A stretch of 64,000 bases of DNA from a delta proteobacterium NaphS2. GTDB lineage: Bacteria; Desulfobacterota; DSM-4660; Desulfatiglandales; Desulfatiglandaceae. Under the pieces are notes generated by a model that searched no databases, was not told the DNA's origin, and was given only the letters and a program-made list of their open reading frames with translations. Shown one piece after another: positions 1 through 9,364 of this stretch. The DNA lies in contig ADZZ01000348.1 of the NCBI GenBank assembly GCA_000179315.1, positions 1 to 64,000 on the forward strand, read 5' to 3'. Both the position numbers and the translations under genes were made by a program. Position 1 is the stretch's first letter. Each line of letters begins with the position of its first letter.

Positions 1-755
1 TGAGAGTAGGAGCCTCCGAGTCCGGAAAGCGAAGGCAGCGTTCAGGTAATTGGTTTCGATGGAAAAGGCGTTCCTGTCATCAAGCAAGAGGCTGCCAAGA
101 TACAGGCCCGGCTTGGAAAAGGAGAAAAGCGCCAGAAAACAAAAGAAGCCATTGTAGGGGTCAGTTATACAGTTGATCCCAAGGTACGAACACCTCGTGA
201 AGTTGCCGAAAATCTCGTTTATCCGGAAAAAAGCAAAGAAGAAACAGATACCCCGAATAAACAAGATGTTAAGGCATCTCCCATACGCGCATCAAATCCT
301 CGTCGAATAGCCAGTTTGGAACGATCCAAGAAAGACGTCATGATGGAAATTTTAAAGGATGCTAAAGTCAGGAACCCCGATAACCGAAAATCTCTTGTAG
401 CGGTCATGGATGGTGCACTGTGCCTATGGTCTCTATTGAGCACCGTGTTGGCTGGTGTGAAATGGGTGGGTATTTTGGACATTATACATGTCGTAGAATA
501 CCTTTGGAAAGTGGCCAATTCCTTGTATGGTGAAAACACCCGCGAAGGGAAAAAATGGGTATATGACCATCTGATGGCAATTTTGCAGGGCCGTGTTGGA
601 AGAGTTATTGGAGGCATGAAACAGATTTTGAACAAAAGAAAAAAGTTAAAGAGCGGTCAGAAAAAAGCCTTGAGAGAAACCATCAAGTATTTTGAAAATC
701 ACCGCCAATGGATGCGCTATGATGAGTACCTGGCCTCTGGATATCCGATAGGAAG
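1..755 (+). pseudogene. ISKra4-family transposase, copy A (3' end missing)
   Basis: The frame open from base 10 to 755 encodes the middle of an ISKra4-type DDE transposase. Recognisable blocks are GVSYTVDPKVRTPREVAEN, the strand around AVMDGALCLW (probable catalytic Asp) and KVANSLYGENTREGKKW. In-frame TGA (base 1) and TAG (base 7) mean the N-terminal part is damaged or lies outside the window. After GYPIGS at base 755 the family sequence stops; the expected continuation GVVESTCGHTVKKR is found only in copy B (9365-9849). The last 250 bases are repeated exactly there. The open frame runs to 855 but its last hundred bases are unrelated. Not functional as it stands. Confidence 0.85.
506..755 (+). 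repeat. 250-bp direct repeat, left copy
   Basis: Bases 506-755 match 9365-9614 by eye without a mismatch and lie inside the two ISKra4 transposase fragments. The repeat ends exactly where copy A leaves the gene (base 755) and begins exactly where copy B enters it (9365). Confidence 0.9.
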
Positions 756-962
756 TGTTGCCGTTCACATTATCCCACCGGATATTGTCCACAATAAAGC
801 ACGAAGAATATTTTGTTTTTGCCTGATTGATTTATCGTTGCAAGGCGATGCGTGACGGACTGCCTATCTTCTGATCGGGGTGCTGTTTCGAGAAAACCCT
901 TGGGGCTCTGCCCCAAACCCCGAGGTTTTTTTAGGCATGAAGGCTCCTCGGAAATATCACAT

Positions 963-988
963 AAAAAAGGGGAGCCCGAAGACTCCCC
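963..988 (-). terminator. intrinsic terminator behind the AAA ATPase gene
   Basis: On the minus strand GGGGAG and CTCCCC (983-988 and 969-974) pair around an 8-base loop and are followed by six T (968-963). It lies about 100 bases past the stop of the ATPase gene, as expected for the end of the transposase operon. Confidence 0.65.
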
Positions 989-1094
989 TCCCGATGACGA
1001 TATTTCGTCGTCGCCTATCCGGCTATCCCTTGGCGAGTTGCTCCTCAGCAGAGCTCGCCTCTGTTTCACCGAATCTGATCATGCAGGTTTAGCA

Positions 1095-1892
1095 CTATCC
1101 CGTTTCCTCCACTGCGGTAAGAATATGTTCAGCCGATACAAGCTGGGCATTCTGCAGTGCCGCCACATTCAATGAGAGGTGTGCCAGCAGATTGATTTTG
1201 CGTGGCAGACCGTTTGTCGCCTGAAAAAGCGCTTCAAGAGCCGGCTGTTCAAAAAGATCCATCTGGGTTCCGGCCAACTCAAGCCGGTGTTTCAGATAAG
1301 GGAGCAACTCCTCTTTTGCAAGACCGGATATGTGATAACGCACCACAAGCCTTTGAGCCAAAGGCTCATGGACGGACAGTGAAAGCCGTCGCCTCAACTC
1401 GGCCTGGCCAACAAATATCATGCAGAGACGATTTTGTGAGTCCATCTCATAGTTTGTCAGCAGCCTGAGGTTTTCGAGGACCTCGTTTCTCAAGTATTGC
1501 GCTTCATCAATAATCAGCACTGGCCTGATTTTGGATTCCAGACAGAGTCGGTTGACCTCCATATGGATGGAACGATAAAGGGCTGCCAGGCTCCGTTCCG
1601 TGGTTAGCCCCATTTCCCAGGCAATGGATTTGTAGATATCCGTTACATTGCCGGTGGTCAGAGGAACGTAAAACACCCGGTACAGACCCGTATTCAGAGA
1701 AGCGGCCATCTTTCGGCAGATACTGGTTTTCCCGCTGCCCACTTCTCCGGTGACAAGCCCGATACCGCGCAGCTTCAACAGATAATGGAGCCGGGCTTCA
1801 AGCTCATCAGCAGCTTTTGAACCAAACAGTTTGTCCGGTTCCAGATCTTTTTCAAAAGGGTAGTGGGTCAGCCCATAGACCTTTTTATACAT
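1095..1892 (-). CDS. AAA ATPase, transposition helper (ExeA/MuB/TniB-like)
   Basis: About 265 residues. Walker A reads GEVGSGKTS near residue 50 and Walker B LIIDEAQYL near residue 125; the C-terminal part is the lid domain typical of ExeA/TniB-type ATPases. Such proteins bind target DNA in an ATP-dependent way and direct their partner transposase. The start at 1892 (MYKKVYGL) is chosen because AAGGGGG lies six bases upstream; the longer open frame to 2018 would run deep into the transposase gene. The start overlaps the transposase stop by eight bases, so translation is probably coupled. No defect seen; it could also be called a TnsC-like protein. Confidence 0.8.
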   Translation of the reverse strand: MYKKVYGLTHYPFEKDLEPDKLFGSKAADELEARLHYLLKLRGIGLVTGEVGSGKTSICRKMAASLNTGLYRVFYVPLTTGNVTDIYKSIAWEMGLTTERSLAALYRSIHMEVNRLCLESKIRPVLIIDEAQYLRNEVLENLRLLTNYEMDSQNRLCMIFVGQAELRRRLSLSVHEPLAQRLVVRYHISGLAKEELLPYLKHRLELAGTQMDLFEQPALEALFQATNGLPRKINLLAHLSLNVAALQNAQLVSAEHILTAVEETG

Positions 1893-3243
1893 AGCCATCC
1901 CCCTTTTCGGCTTCGGAGATCCTGCTGAAGTTAACAGGTTGTTTGGGTCTGCTTTCCCGCTTATGATCGACGGCCTTTTCAGGATCAAGTGCTTCAATGG
2001 TTTTAGACGGGCGATCACGTTTCACAAAGCAATTGGCGTAGGTGTCCACCAGTTTCGCCTTTTGGACGAAACGGCCGTTGTGACAGACCTTTATCTCTTT
2101 GCCCTGCTCGGAAGGGTTGTAGCGGAGTGTTACGGTCTCTCCCACCAGGGAAGCGTCAATTTCATAGGCCATACCGTTCAGACTTACGGTACGGTCTTTC
2201 TGCACTTTGCGTTTTGATTCAAAAAGGAAAAGGTCGTCCAGGTCATCGCCCGGTTCGGGATATCGGACCTTCTCACCCACTCTGGCCCAGCGATCAAGGG
2301 GCGTTTCGCAGAGACTCCGATGGGGCGAACGGTGGTACTCTGTTTCGATATAGGTCCAAAGTGCTCTGTTGATCGCTTTCAGATTCAACATATGTTTTTC
2401 CGAAAGCATCGGGAGAAACTGCAATCGTACCGTCCTGAACCATCTCTCGATTTTTCCCTTGGCCGCTGCATGGTAGGGTCTGGCGTGAATCAGGGTTATG
2501 CCGAGTTTTGCGCAGACCAGGGATAAATGCTGTGACCGGAAAGCTGATCCGTTATCCACAAAAAGCCGCATGGGGATACCTCGCCTTAAAACGGCTTGTT
2601 TCAACACCTCCATGAAGGCAGCGGTATTTTCCGAATGGGCAAAAGCGGCATAGGGGATCACCCGGGTCGCATCATCAATAAAAGCGATGAGATAGGTTTT
2701 TCGTTTCCTGCCGTCATTTTTCCTGACCGCCGGACCGTACATGACATCACTCATGAACAAATCCCCGGCATTGAGGTAGGCGAAGCGACGATGGTCTCTA
2801 TCAGGTGATGTAATCTTTCGGGTTAACCCGTGGCGTGCCAGCAGTTTATACACGGTGGATCTGGGCATCCGAACATCATCGGGAATGTTGCCGGATGCTC
2901 TGACTTTCTTGATTAACAGCGGAACGGTTAGTTCCGGTTCTTTTTCTTTGGCCTCAAGAAGTAAATCCGAAATCTCAAGGGGCAGCTTTCTCGTTTCCCC
3001 CTTGTCCGTGCGCTCTTTGGGCAGTAGGGCGTCAAAACCGCCCTTGCGGTATTTTTTCAACCATGAACGGATCGTCTCTTCAGCCACACGGGTGCGTCTG
3101 GAGCCGGGAATAACATATTCCTGCCCTGCTTTCTTCCTGATCTGAGCGTAAAGCCCTCTTGATCCGGGCGGCAAATGAACAAAATCCGCGATAATCCCGT
3201 AGCGAAATAGCGCCACCTGCTCTTGTAGTTCGTTTTCTGCCAT
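1885..3243 (-). CDS. DDE (rve-type) transposase
   Basis: 452 residues. The N-terminal third holds helix-turn-helix regions (IRSWLKKYRKGGFDALLP; STVYKLLARHGLTRK). The central integrase core shows the three acidic residues in LMSDVMYGPAV, RLFVDNGSAFRSQ and AKGKIERWFRT. The C-terminal third is a Mu-transposase-like beta domain (RTVSLNGMAYEIDASL). It cuts and joins the transposon ends, with the adjacent ATPase choosing the target. GGAGG lies seven bases before the ATG at 3243. It is second in a three-gene unit, 76 bases behind the zinc-binding gene. Intact by inspection. Confidence 0.85.
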   Translation of the reverse strand: MAENELQEQVALFRYGIIADFVHLPPGSRGLYAQIRKKAGQEYVIPGSRRTRVAEETIRSWLKKYRKGGFDALLPKERTDKGETRKLPLEISDLLLEAKEKEPELTVPLLIKKVRASGNIPDDVRMPRSTVYKLLARHGLTRKITSPDRDHRRFAYLNAGDLFMSDVMYGPAVRKNDGRKRKTYLIAFIDDATRVIPYAAFAHSENTAAFMEVLKQAVLRRGIPMRLFVDNGSAFRSQHLSLVCAKLGITLIHARPYHAAAKGKIERWFRTVRLQFLPMLSEKHMLNLKAINRALWTYIETEYHRSPHRSLCETPLDRWARVGEKVRYPEPGDDLDDLFLFESKRKVQKDRTVSLNGMAYEIDASLVGETVTLRYNPSEQGKEIKVCHNGRFVQKAKLVDTYANCFVKRDRPSKTIEALDPEKAVDHKRESRPKQPVNFSRISEAEKGDGYV

Positions 3244-3319
3244 CTAAAACCTCCATTCTTATAAAAAAATTGGCGAACGGAAGCCTTTTACCCCATCAAA
3301 CGGGCATAAACAGTCCCCA

Positions 3320-3922
3320 TCAATTGTTGGAAAACCCAAGGTGGCAATACCGCTTGCCGGAACGGGGGCCGAATCCGACAATAGGCGGCATGGATGGCAG
3401 ATATTCCCGACCCATTTCACGCAATTTGATCAGCACCCTGTTTGTGCGGAATTTATTGCGGAATGATTCAAGATCCGGAGCACATTCGGTCACAAGAAGT
3501 CCGGCCAGAATTGTCAGTGCCTCCTTTACATATTGGATCCTCCGCCTCAGCCAGCGAAGCCCTGATGGAAGAGATATCTCCGGTCTCAAAACAAAAGCCG
3601 CTTCTTCCTGGCTTTTGCATGATCCGGCTGTATTGACGGCCTGCTCGATTTCGTCTAAAGTTCCCGGAAAGCGAGATGCAAGAAAATCAGGCAGCAGGCT
3701 GATGGTCTTGTGCGCACTCGGGCAGTACCATCGAGGTACCAGACAGTATTCTGGAAATTTCCTGGGATAGGTGCCATGCCTGGCCAGGTCGCATCCTCCC
3801 TCGGGATGAAAGGGACAATGATCAAGCTCCGCATGTTCCCAGGCCTTTTGCTCATTGTATTCTTCTATGGAGGGTATCGAAGCTGCATATGAAAAAAATC
3901 GGACGTAATGAGCCCTGCCCAT
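3320..3922 (-). CDS. zinc-binding transposon accessory protein (DUF6431-like), start uncertain
   Basis: The N-terminal half carries spaced Cys/His ([16 protein letters not shown], then [14 protein letters not shown]) followed by [13 protein letters not shown], a pattern I associate with DUF6431-type proteins encoded beside DDE/ATPase transposons. The C-terminal half is helical and basic. It is the first gene of the transposase unit. The open frame begins at 3922, inside the start of the SEC-C gene on the other strand; the family part begins near 3880 with no good start codon, so the 5' end may have been cut when the element joined its present neighbour. Function beyond DNA or partner binding is unknown. 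Confidence 0.5.
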   Translation of the reverse strand: MGRAHYVRFFSYAASIPSIEEYNEQKAWEHAELDHCPFHPEGGCDLARHGTYPRKFPEYCLVPRWYCPSAHKTISLLPDFLASRFPGTLDEIEQAVNTAGSCKSQEEAAFVLRPEISLPSGLRWLRRRIQYVKEALTILAGLLVTECAPDLESFRNKFRTNRVLIKLREMGREYLPSMPPIVGFGPRSGKRYCHLGFSNN

Positions 3923-4281
3923 GCGGCAGCGGCAAAAAATATAAAAAATGTTGTCTCAACGCCTCCAAATTACCTATTGGAGGGACCTTTATTTATACGG
4001 ATTTGGACAATTTATCAAATCAGGTGCCGGACTTGATTCAAGACAAGAAGTTTGATGAAGCCGAGGCGGTGTGCCGAAAGCTCTTGCGACAATATCCTGA
4101 GGAGATCGATGGCCTTCATCGTTATGCTGAACTCTATGAAGCTCAGGGAAAAAACTGGGACGCTGCTGAGTACTATCGAAAAGCAGTTGCATTTGCCGAA
4201 AAGGCTGGAGGGTTTGGGAAGGAATCCGTTCAATCCTTCCGACAAAAGGCTGAAAAACTTGCACTTGCCGAGAAGGGGTAG
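3889..4281 (+). CDS. SEC-C motif / TPR-like small protein
   Basis: 130 residues. The first 25 residues are a SEC-C zinc motif ([16 protein letters not shown]), a metal-binding tail first known from SecA and found on many unrelated proteins. The rest reads as TPR-like helices ([29 protein letters not shown]...AEYYRKA). Function unknown; probably a protein-binding adaptor. It sits between the DDE transposon and the IS91-type element, and its 5' flank is transposon sequence, so it may have lost its original promoter. A perfect 10-bp palindrome CCACCGGTGG follows the stop (4311-4320). Confidence 0.75.
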   Translation: MKKIGRNEPCPCGSGKKYKKCCLNASKLPIGGTFIYTDLDNLSNQVPDLIQDKKFDEAEAVCRKLLRQYPEEIDGLHRYAELYEAQGKNWDAAEYYRKAVAFAEKAGGFGKESVQSFRQKAEKLALAEKG

Positions 4282-4525
4282 TCTCACTTTACAATACCGG
4301 TTCCAATAAACCACCGGTGGAATAATCAGATATTTTGAGCCGGTTCTTTGCTATTTATTGTGGCTGACAACAGCGTCCGATCATGAAACTTCCATAGCAT
4401 ACTTTGAAATTACAAGAAAATAAGTTGAAAAAAATGAAGGAAAAGAAGGAAATTGATCCATTCGTTGGACGAAGCCGCTACGCGGCAGACAATTCCAGCG
4501 ATTTTTTTCTCCCAGATTAACCTGC

Positions 4526-4614
4526 TGTAATCTCCTCCAACTTTGTAATAAAAAGAAATCATCAAGGAAGGCGCATTTGCCTTTCATTTCAATCATTACA
4601 AGGAGGAGATTACA
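4526..4614 (+). promoter_or_regulatory. hairpin that hides the recombinase ribosome binding site
   Basis: The left arm TGTAATCTCCTCC (4526-4538) plus TTGTAAT can pair with ATTACAAGGAGGAGATTACA (4595-4614), which contains the ribosome binding site and abuts the ATG at 4615. A smaller inverted repeat AAGGC...GCCTT sits in the loop. Pairing would block translation initiation; the loop or a ligand could release it. Confidence 0.6.
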
Positions 4615-5527
4615 ATGGATACCACCATGCCAAAAAATTCGCAATTCAACAAGTATTACCGGAAGCACCAGAAATACCTGAAACTCAATGGATTACGGCC
4701 AAAAACCATTGAGGCGTACTCAAGGGCGATCAGGCGAATCGGAAACTATTTCGATTGCAGGATCGTCAATCTTACATCCGACCAGTTGCTTGACTATTTT
4801 AATGAGCTTCTGGAATGCCATTCCTGGAGTACGGTCAAGCTCGATCTGTATGGTCTGAAGTTCTTTTACGCCAGGGTACTGGACAAAACCTGGGAAGACA
4901 TCCCCTTAATCAAACCGCCAAGAACATCCAGGATCCCGGATATTCTATCCATTGAGCAGCTCAACCGGCTGTTCGCCGAAACCAACAAGTTGAGCTACAA
5001 AGTCTTTTTCTTTACCACCTACAGCATGGGGCTGCGCCTTGGCGAAGGAATCAGGCTGACTGTCGGTGATATCGACTCCGTCAATATGCGAGTTCATATT
5101 CGCGACGCCAAGGGCAACAAAGACCGGCTGGTGCCGCTGCCTGAAAATACTCTGCGCGTGCTGAGAAATTTCTGGCAGGTTCACAAACATCCCCATTTCC
5201 TTTTTCCAAGCCGGAAAAGAGGTCTGAATAATGCCCACCTGGTTCAGCAGCCACTGGACAGAGGCGGCATCCAGACCGCCATGAAAGCCGTTGTCAGACA
5301 ACTCGGCATAAAAAAAAATTTCATGCCATTCCCTGCGGCACAGCTATGCAACGCATATGCTGGAAGCAGGCGTTGATCTCATTGAATTACAACAGATCCT
5401 GGGCCATGTCAGTGTCCTGACCACCACCAGATACACCCATCTGACTTCCAATACCGGAAACAATGCCAGCCAGGCCGTCAATACGCTGGCCAACACCTTT
5501 GATATAACATGGGGAGGGGTCAAATGA
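4615..5527 (+). pseudogene. tyrosine recombinase (phage integrase family), frameshifted at an A9 run
   Basis: The first frame (4615-5376) gives the N-terminal SAM-like domain and most of the catalytic domain, including the first Arg in YSMGLRLGEGIRL and Lys in RDAKGNKDRLVPL. At 5310-5318 nine A in a row shift the frame; the second frame continues with [15 protein letters not shown] (HxxR), [15 protein letters not shown] (His and catalytic Tyr) and ends at 5527. Joined, the protein is about 304 residues, a normal length. Its TGA overlaps the ATG of the IS91 transposase (ATGA). The shift could be a mutation, a sequencing error or programmed slippage on the A run. The start follows AGGAGGAG, inside the hairpin noted upstream. 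Confidence 0.8.
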
Positions 5528-6636
5528 TTCTGCTCTCCTCGATTATCAATGAATTCAGGGACCGCTTTTTGGACCGATACGAGAATTCCGTCCTGCCAAG
5601 CCATACAAAGGCTCTGCAGACCATGGCACAATGCAGACAAGAATATGGCCCGCACATGCTGGCGAAATGTACGGATCACAACTGCGGAAAACAGGTCTAT
5701 ATTCCACATTCCTGTGGCCACAGGAACTGTCCCCATTGCCAGAACCATGAAAACCGGCAGTGGATCGAGAATCAGTTGAGCAAGCGCTTACCGGCTCAAT
5801 ACTATCTGATCACCTTCACCCTCCCCAAACAGCTCAGGGATCTTGCCTGGAAAAATCAGGCAACAATCTATTCCCTCATGTTTGCCTGCGTCCAGGATCT
5901 CCTGAAAACATTTACCCAAAAAGACAAAAAACTCGGTGGAGCAGCCGGCTTTACCACCATACTCCATACCCATTCAAGAGCACTCGACTATCATCCTCAC
6001 ATTCATGTTGTCATGCCGGGGGCAAGCATCAATACAAAAACAGCATTATGGCGGGTCAAATCTTCCGGGTATCTTTTCAGCCACAAGGCTCTGGCGCAAG
6101 TCTTCAGAGCAAAGATCCTCCAGGCCATTGTTGACCACGGGCTGAGCGTGCCAGAAGATTGCCCGAAACAGTGGGTCGTTGACTGCAAAGACGTCGGCAA
6201 CGGCGACAAGGCAATCATTTATCTTGGCAGATATCTCTACCGGGGCGTCATCCGGGAACAGGATATTCTGCAATGCGAAAACGGCATGGTCACCTTCAGG
6301 TATCTCCATGCCAAAACCGGGCAATACAGAAGCAGGACCGTCACCGGGGAATATTTCCTCTATCTGCTCATGCTCCATGTGCTGCCCAAGGGCTTTCGAA
6401 GGGCCAGGTGTTACGGTTTTCTCCATCCATGCAGCAAAAAGCTCATCTGTTTTTTGCAGATGGTGCTCCGGGTTAATCCGCTCAATATGTTTGCCAAGAA
6501 ATTGAAAGAACGGCCAACAATTACCTGCCCGGTATGCGGAGCGGCCATGAAAATTGTCCTGACAAAAATAGCAAAACCGCCGGCGAAGCAGGTCCACCTG
6601 CCTTACATGAGCGAACACGGAGAAATCGTTATGTAA
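5524..6636 (+). CDS. IS91-family transposase (HUH, two-tyrosine)
   Basis: About 370 residues. The N-terminal zinc-binding domain has [24 protein letters not shown] near residues 45-70. The HUH motif is [10 protein letters not shown] and the two-tyrosine motif [11 protein letters not shown]-terminal zinc pair TCPVCG follows. IS91 enzymes nick one strand and move DNA by rolling-circle replication. The ATG at 5524 overlaps the recombinase stop by four bases and is preferred over 5509, which lies inside the recombinase gene. The pairing of an IS91 transposase with a tyrosine recombinase is a known arrangement in one branch of this family. Intact by inspection. Confidence 0.88.
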   Translation: MILLSSIINEFRDRFLDRYENSVLPSHTKALQTMAQCRQEYGPHMLAKCTDHNCGKQVYIPHSCGHRNCPHCQNHENRQWIENQLSKRLPAQYYLITFTLPKQLRDLAWKNQATIYSLMFACVQDLLKTFTQKDKKLGGAAGFTTILHTHSRALDYHPHIHVVMPGASINTKTALWRVKSSGYLFSHKALAQVFRAKILQAIVDHGLSVPEDCPKQWVVDCKDVGNGDKAIIYLGRYLYRGVIREQDILQCENGMVTFRYLHAKTGQYRSRTVTGEYFLYLLMLHVLPKGFRRARCYGFLHPCSKKLICFLQMVLRVNPLNMFAKKLKERPTITCPVCGAAMKIVLTKIAKPPAKQVHLPYMSEHGEIVM

Positions 6637-6856
6637 CCCAGAGCCAACATCACCGGTTTATGAAAAAGCCCGGTTTCCCCGGTAATGGACACCTATGCGC
6701 AAAAAAACTGCATATTCCGCTTCTGAAAGCCTTGTTCTTCAGGCAAATCTATTTCAAAGAGCATATGGGCAGAAGCAGAAAATCCCTGTCTCACTTCTGT
6801 CCTGATCAAGCTGCCTCTTTCAAAAAAGCTGTTTTCTATATATAGTAACCGGGCTT

Positions 6857-6919
6857 GTCCAACAAACGGTTCAGATTGTGGTTCGCTCCGCTCTCACAAT
6901 CTAACCTTATTCGTTAGGT
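6857..6919 (+). other. attC-like recombination site
   Basis: 63 bases with the layout of an integron attC site: GTCCAAC (RYYYAAC) at 6857-6863 and GTTAGGT (GTTRRRY) at 6913-6919 as outer boxes. Inner arms GGTTCAGATTGTG (6868-6880) and CACAATCTAACC (6895-6906) pair perfectly except for one unpaired C at 6872, like the extrahelical base of true attC. It could instead be the ter/ori hairpin of the IS91 element. No integron integrase is in the window. Confidence 0.5.
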
Positions 6920-7133
6920 GGGCGGGTGGCAAGCAAAGAATACTAAATAAATTGCTAATATTCCTGCCAGAAGATATTCAATCAAGAAATTATAAGGAAA
7001 TACAAAAAAAATGTGCCAATAACAAAATTGAAGAAGGTTCCATAGAGCCTGAGAGTAATTTTTTAAACACTATTCATTACTTAACGATTAAGGAAGCGCA
7101 TCAACACTCGACTGAGAGTCCTGAGTTTTTGAC

Positions 7134-8112
7134 GTGCGCCTGGCATGACGTAGACGCCGTTCTTCTGGCACGAGTTGCCGGAAGTAAAACTGCCCGCCGT
7201 TACCGGACGGAAGGGCTACGCCAACAGGGCAAGGGCAGTACCAGAAATGGGCTGTCCGGAGGAAGCATGAGGCAGAACCCATGTACGTAGCGAACAGCGA
7301 ACCAACTATATGGCAGCGGGGAGGAGGTCGAGCAGGCGTGAGAGAGCAAGACCTGATATCCGGTGGACCGAACCGAAGTGAAGTTGGACGGGATATGGGG
7401 AGGTGCTGCGTCTTACCCAGGGAAGCCCTACTGACCTGACCTCGAAGGCTGCGCAAGAGGTTAGAAAACCGAACCGATAAGGAGTCCCTGAAACGGTGAA
7501 GGGGTCGGAGGGTGGCAGATCCACGGATAGTACTGATAACTCGGGACCGATGAAGCCCGGTAACGGAGTGGAGGAGAAAATCCCGACGACCAGGAAAAGA
7601 AGCCTGGATGTCTCATAAGCGTCGTTGGGGCATGGGAAGCCGTGGACGAGAAGTGATGGTGACAGCGTTGAAGAGCCGACATAGAGTTGCAGCGGAAAAG
7701 AGGGAACCAGAAAACCGAAGGGGGACACCCGAATTCCATGAGGAATGCCTGAAAGACGGAGAGTCTTGGAGGCCATAAGGGGTCCGGTTCCGGTCACAGG
7801 ACCATCTGCAACCCGGCAATCTTAAGCGTTAAGACGGGTCACGGAGGTTAATAGTGAAGCAAGAGAAGATTTTAGAAAGGGTCTACAGCTCGGGACGACT
7901 GCGGACGGCGTGGCAGCAGGTCAGGAAGAACGCCGGTGCAGCGGGGATAGATCAAATGACGGTAGATGCCTTTGATAAAAGGGCAGAAGAGCTTTTGCAC
8001 CTCATTCATGAGAAGCTTAAAGCAGGAACCTACCGTTTCAAACCTGCCAGAAGGGTGCTGATTCCTAAAGAGGGAAGTAACAAAAAGCGGAAGCTCGGTA
8101 TTCCGACGGTGG
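7134..8112 (+). mobile_element. group II intron, 5' part only
   Basis: Begins with the group II 5' signature GTGCGCCTGG at 7134, after the exon-like stretch ending TTTTTGAC, and continues with about 720 bases of structured, GC-rich RNA sequence before the maturase start at 7854. The intron stops at about 8112 inside the reverse-transcriptase gene, so domains V and VI are missing and it cannot splice by itself. Confidence 0.75.
7854..8112 (+). pseudogene. group II intron reverse transcriptase/maturase, N-terminal fragment
   Basis: About 86 residues match the start of intron-encoded reverse transcriptases: GTG start, VYSSGRLRTAWQQVRKNAGAAGIDQMTVD (RT0), KAGTYRFKPARRVLIPK and KRKLGIPTV (RT1). 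The family continues RDRV...; here it breaks off at about 8112 and unrelated sequence from the end of the serine recombinase fragment follows. The catalytic YADD region is absent. Expression of this fragment would have no polymerase activity. Confidence 0.85.
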
Positions 8113-8114
8113 CT

Positions 8115-9364
8115 TCATACTGCACCTCCTACCGTTATAGTTTGGGAATGATGAGAGCGTTGTTTGCTTATTTTGGAGGAGTTCTTGACCCACTCCGACA
8201 ATTCTTTTTCCTTACTGGGGCTCAAGGTAATCCAGTAGGGCGATGTGGCGTTTAGTCTCCTGATTGGAACGATTTGATGCTCGATCCAATAGTAAACCAC
8301 ATAGCGGCTGATAGCAAACTTTTTGGCTACCTCACTGACTGTGAGTTCATTGGGGCGCGTAAGATCTGGTTTGAGGATGTGATGCTTGTATCGAATCCAA
8401 CGGATGATGCTGGGTGTGAAGATGTTGCCCTTGGCGCTTTTTATCTTTTCCTGATTGAAGGTGGAAGCGATCTGCGCATCGGTATGCTCCCTGGCCATGA
8501 CTCTGATTCTTTCGACGATCTCCTCAGGGTAACGTATCTGATCTGCGCGATTAAACGGAACGATGACAGGGATGTCTTCGACGGCGCCCCCTTGCCATCG
8601 GACATGCAGAACGAGCTGCTTGGGGATGGAAAGTTTTTCTACGGTGATGTCTTTGATGAGCAAGCGCAAAATGCGCTTGCGGTCTTTTGCCTTGGTGGTG
8701 GGGGCCTTCCACAGCCTCGGCAGGTCATGGGCCAGGGTTCGGAGTTCAGCTTTTTGCTCTTCGGTAACCGGAATCCCTTGCTGGTACTGGTGCTTGGAAA
8801 ACGCCTCTTTGATTTTTTCAAGCTTGGTCAGTGCCTCATTCCAGTGCCTCTCCAAAGTAGCTGCCACCAAGCGATTGGAGGGATCGACCTCCTCGTAGCG
8901 GCGTTGGGCAAGCTGCGCTTCATACTGTGCCCTTTCGATCTTCATCCGCCACTGTGTGTCAATGGAACCCTGTCTCCTTTGCAGTTCCTCCATAGCCTTG
9001 ATGGCGATCTCAATTTGCTTGGGTCGAATGACCTCAAACACGCGCCTTATGATCGGTTCGTCTGCGAGATCACAGCGAAGATGCAAACACGCATGAGACG
9101 ACAGCGCCTCGCGGCGGCGCCAGTTGCACTCATACGTAGGGATAGAGGCCACCATTCCCTTTGTAGCGAACGGTAATGCGTCTGCCACAATGGGCACAGA
9201 GCAGCAACCCCTGAAGAAGGGCCAAACCTTCTCTGGCCGCTCCGCCAATCAGCGTTTCGTCTGCGTTGGTACGGTTACGCTCAAGAAGTTGTTGGTTTTG
9301 CATGAACTCTTCCCAAGAAATATAGCTTTCATGATGATCCTGGATCAAAACGGTCCAATCGGAT
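8115..9364 (-). pseudogene. large serine recombinase, C-terminal part with frameshift
   Basis: Read leftward, two frames join to the C-terminal two thirds of a large serine recombinase. Frame one (about 9364-9130) has the end of the recombinase domain (SYISWEEFMQNQQLLERN) and the zinc ribbon LLCAHCGRRITVRYKG. Frame two (from about 9133) continues ECNWRRREALSSHACLHLRC, then a long coiled coil and C-terminal DNA-binding helices (LTVSEVAKKFAISRYVVYYWIEH). The N-terminal catalytic serine domain is missing, cut at the ISKra4 junction near 9364. A frame change near 9130 breaks the gene again. Not active. Confidence 0.8.

Larger units (their letters stand above)
756..3885 (-). mobile_element. DDE/AAA-ATPase transposon inserted in the ISKra4 copy
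   Basis: Three leftward genes (zinc-binding protein, DDE transposase, AAA ATPase) form a transposon-like unit with a terminator behind them. The left boundary is set by the sharp end of ISKra4 homology at 755/756; the first bases, TGTTGCCGTTCAC, start with TG as many transposon ends do. CCGTTCRC-like motifs occur at the left end and, inverted, near 3276-3284. I could not find a convincing matching right end or target duplication; the right limit is placed where the SEC-C gene begins. Family: MuB/TniB-type two-component transposons in the broad sense. Confidence 0.5.
4460..6920 (+). mobile_element. IS91-type element with tyrosine recombinase gene
   Basis: Contains a frameshifted tyrosine recombinase followed by a coupled IS91 transposase. 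The left end near 4463-4483 has GTTGGACGAAGCC and the hairpin GCCGCtacGCGGC; the right end near 6857 carries the inverted relative GTCCAAC followed by a long hairpin. Rolling-circle IS91 elements carry such ori and ter hairpins and leave no target duplication, so the limits are approximate. Confidence 0.6.

Noticed and set aside
756-3312. TGTT...AACA as the two ends of the DDE transposon
   Set aside because: The inner bases align poorly, no target duplication fits, and the zinc-binding gene would lie outside; boundaries left open.
8274-9176. 300-residue open frame on the plus strand
   Set aside because: It is antisense to the serine recombinase fragment, which has clear zinc-ribbon and coiled-coil features; the plus-strand translation has no family character.
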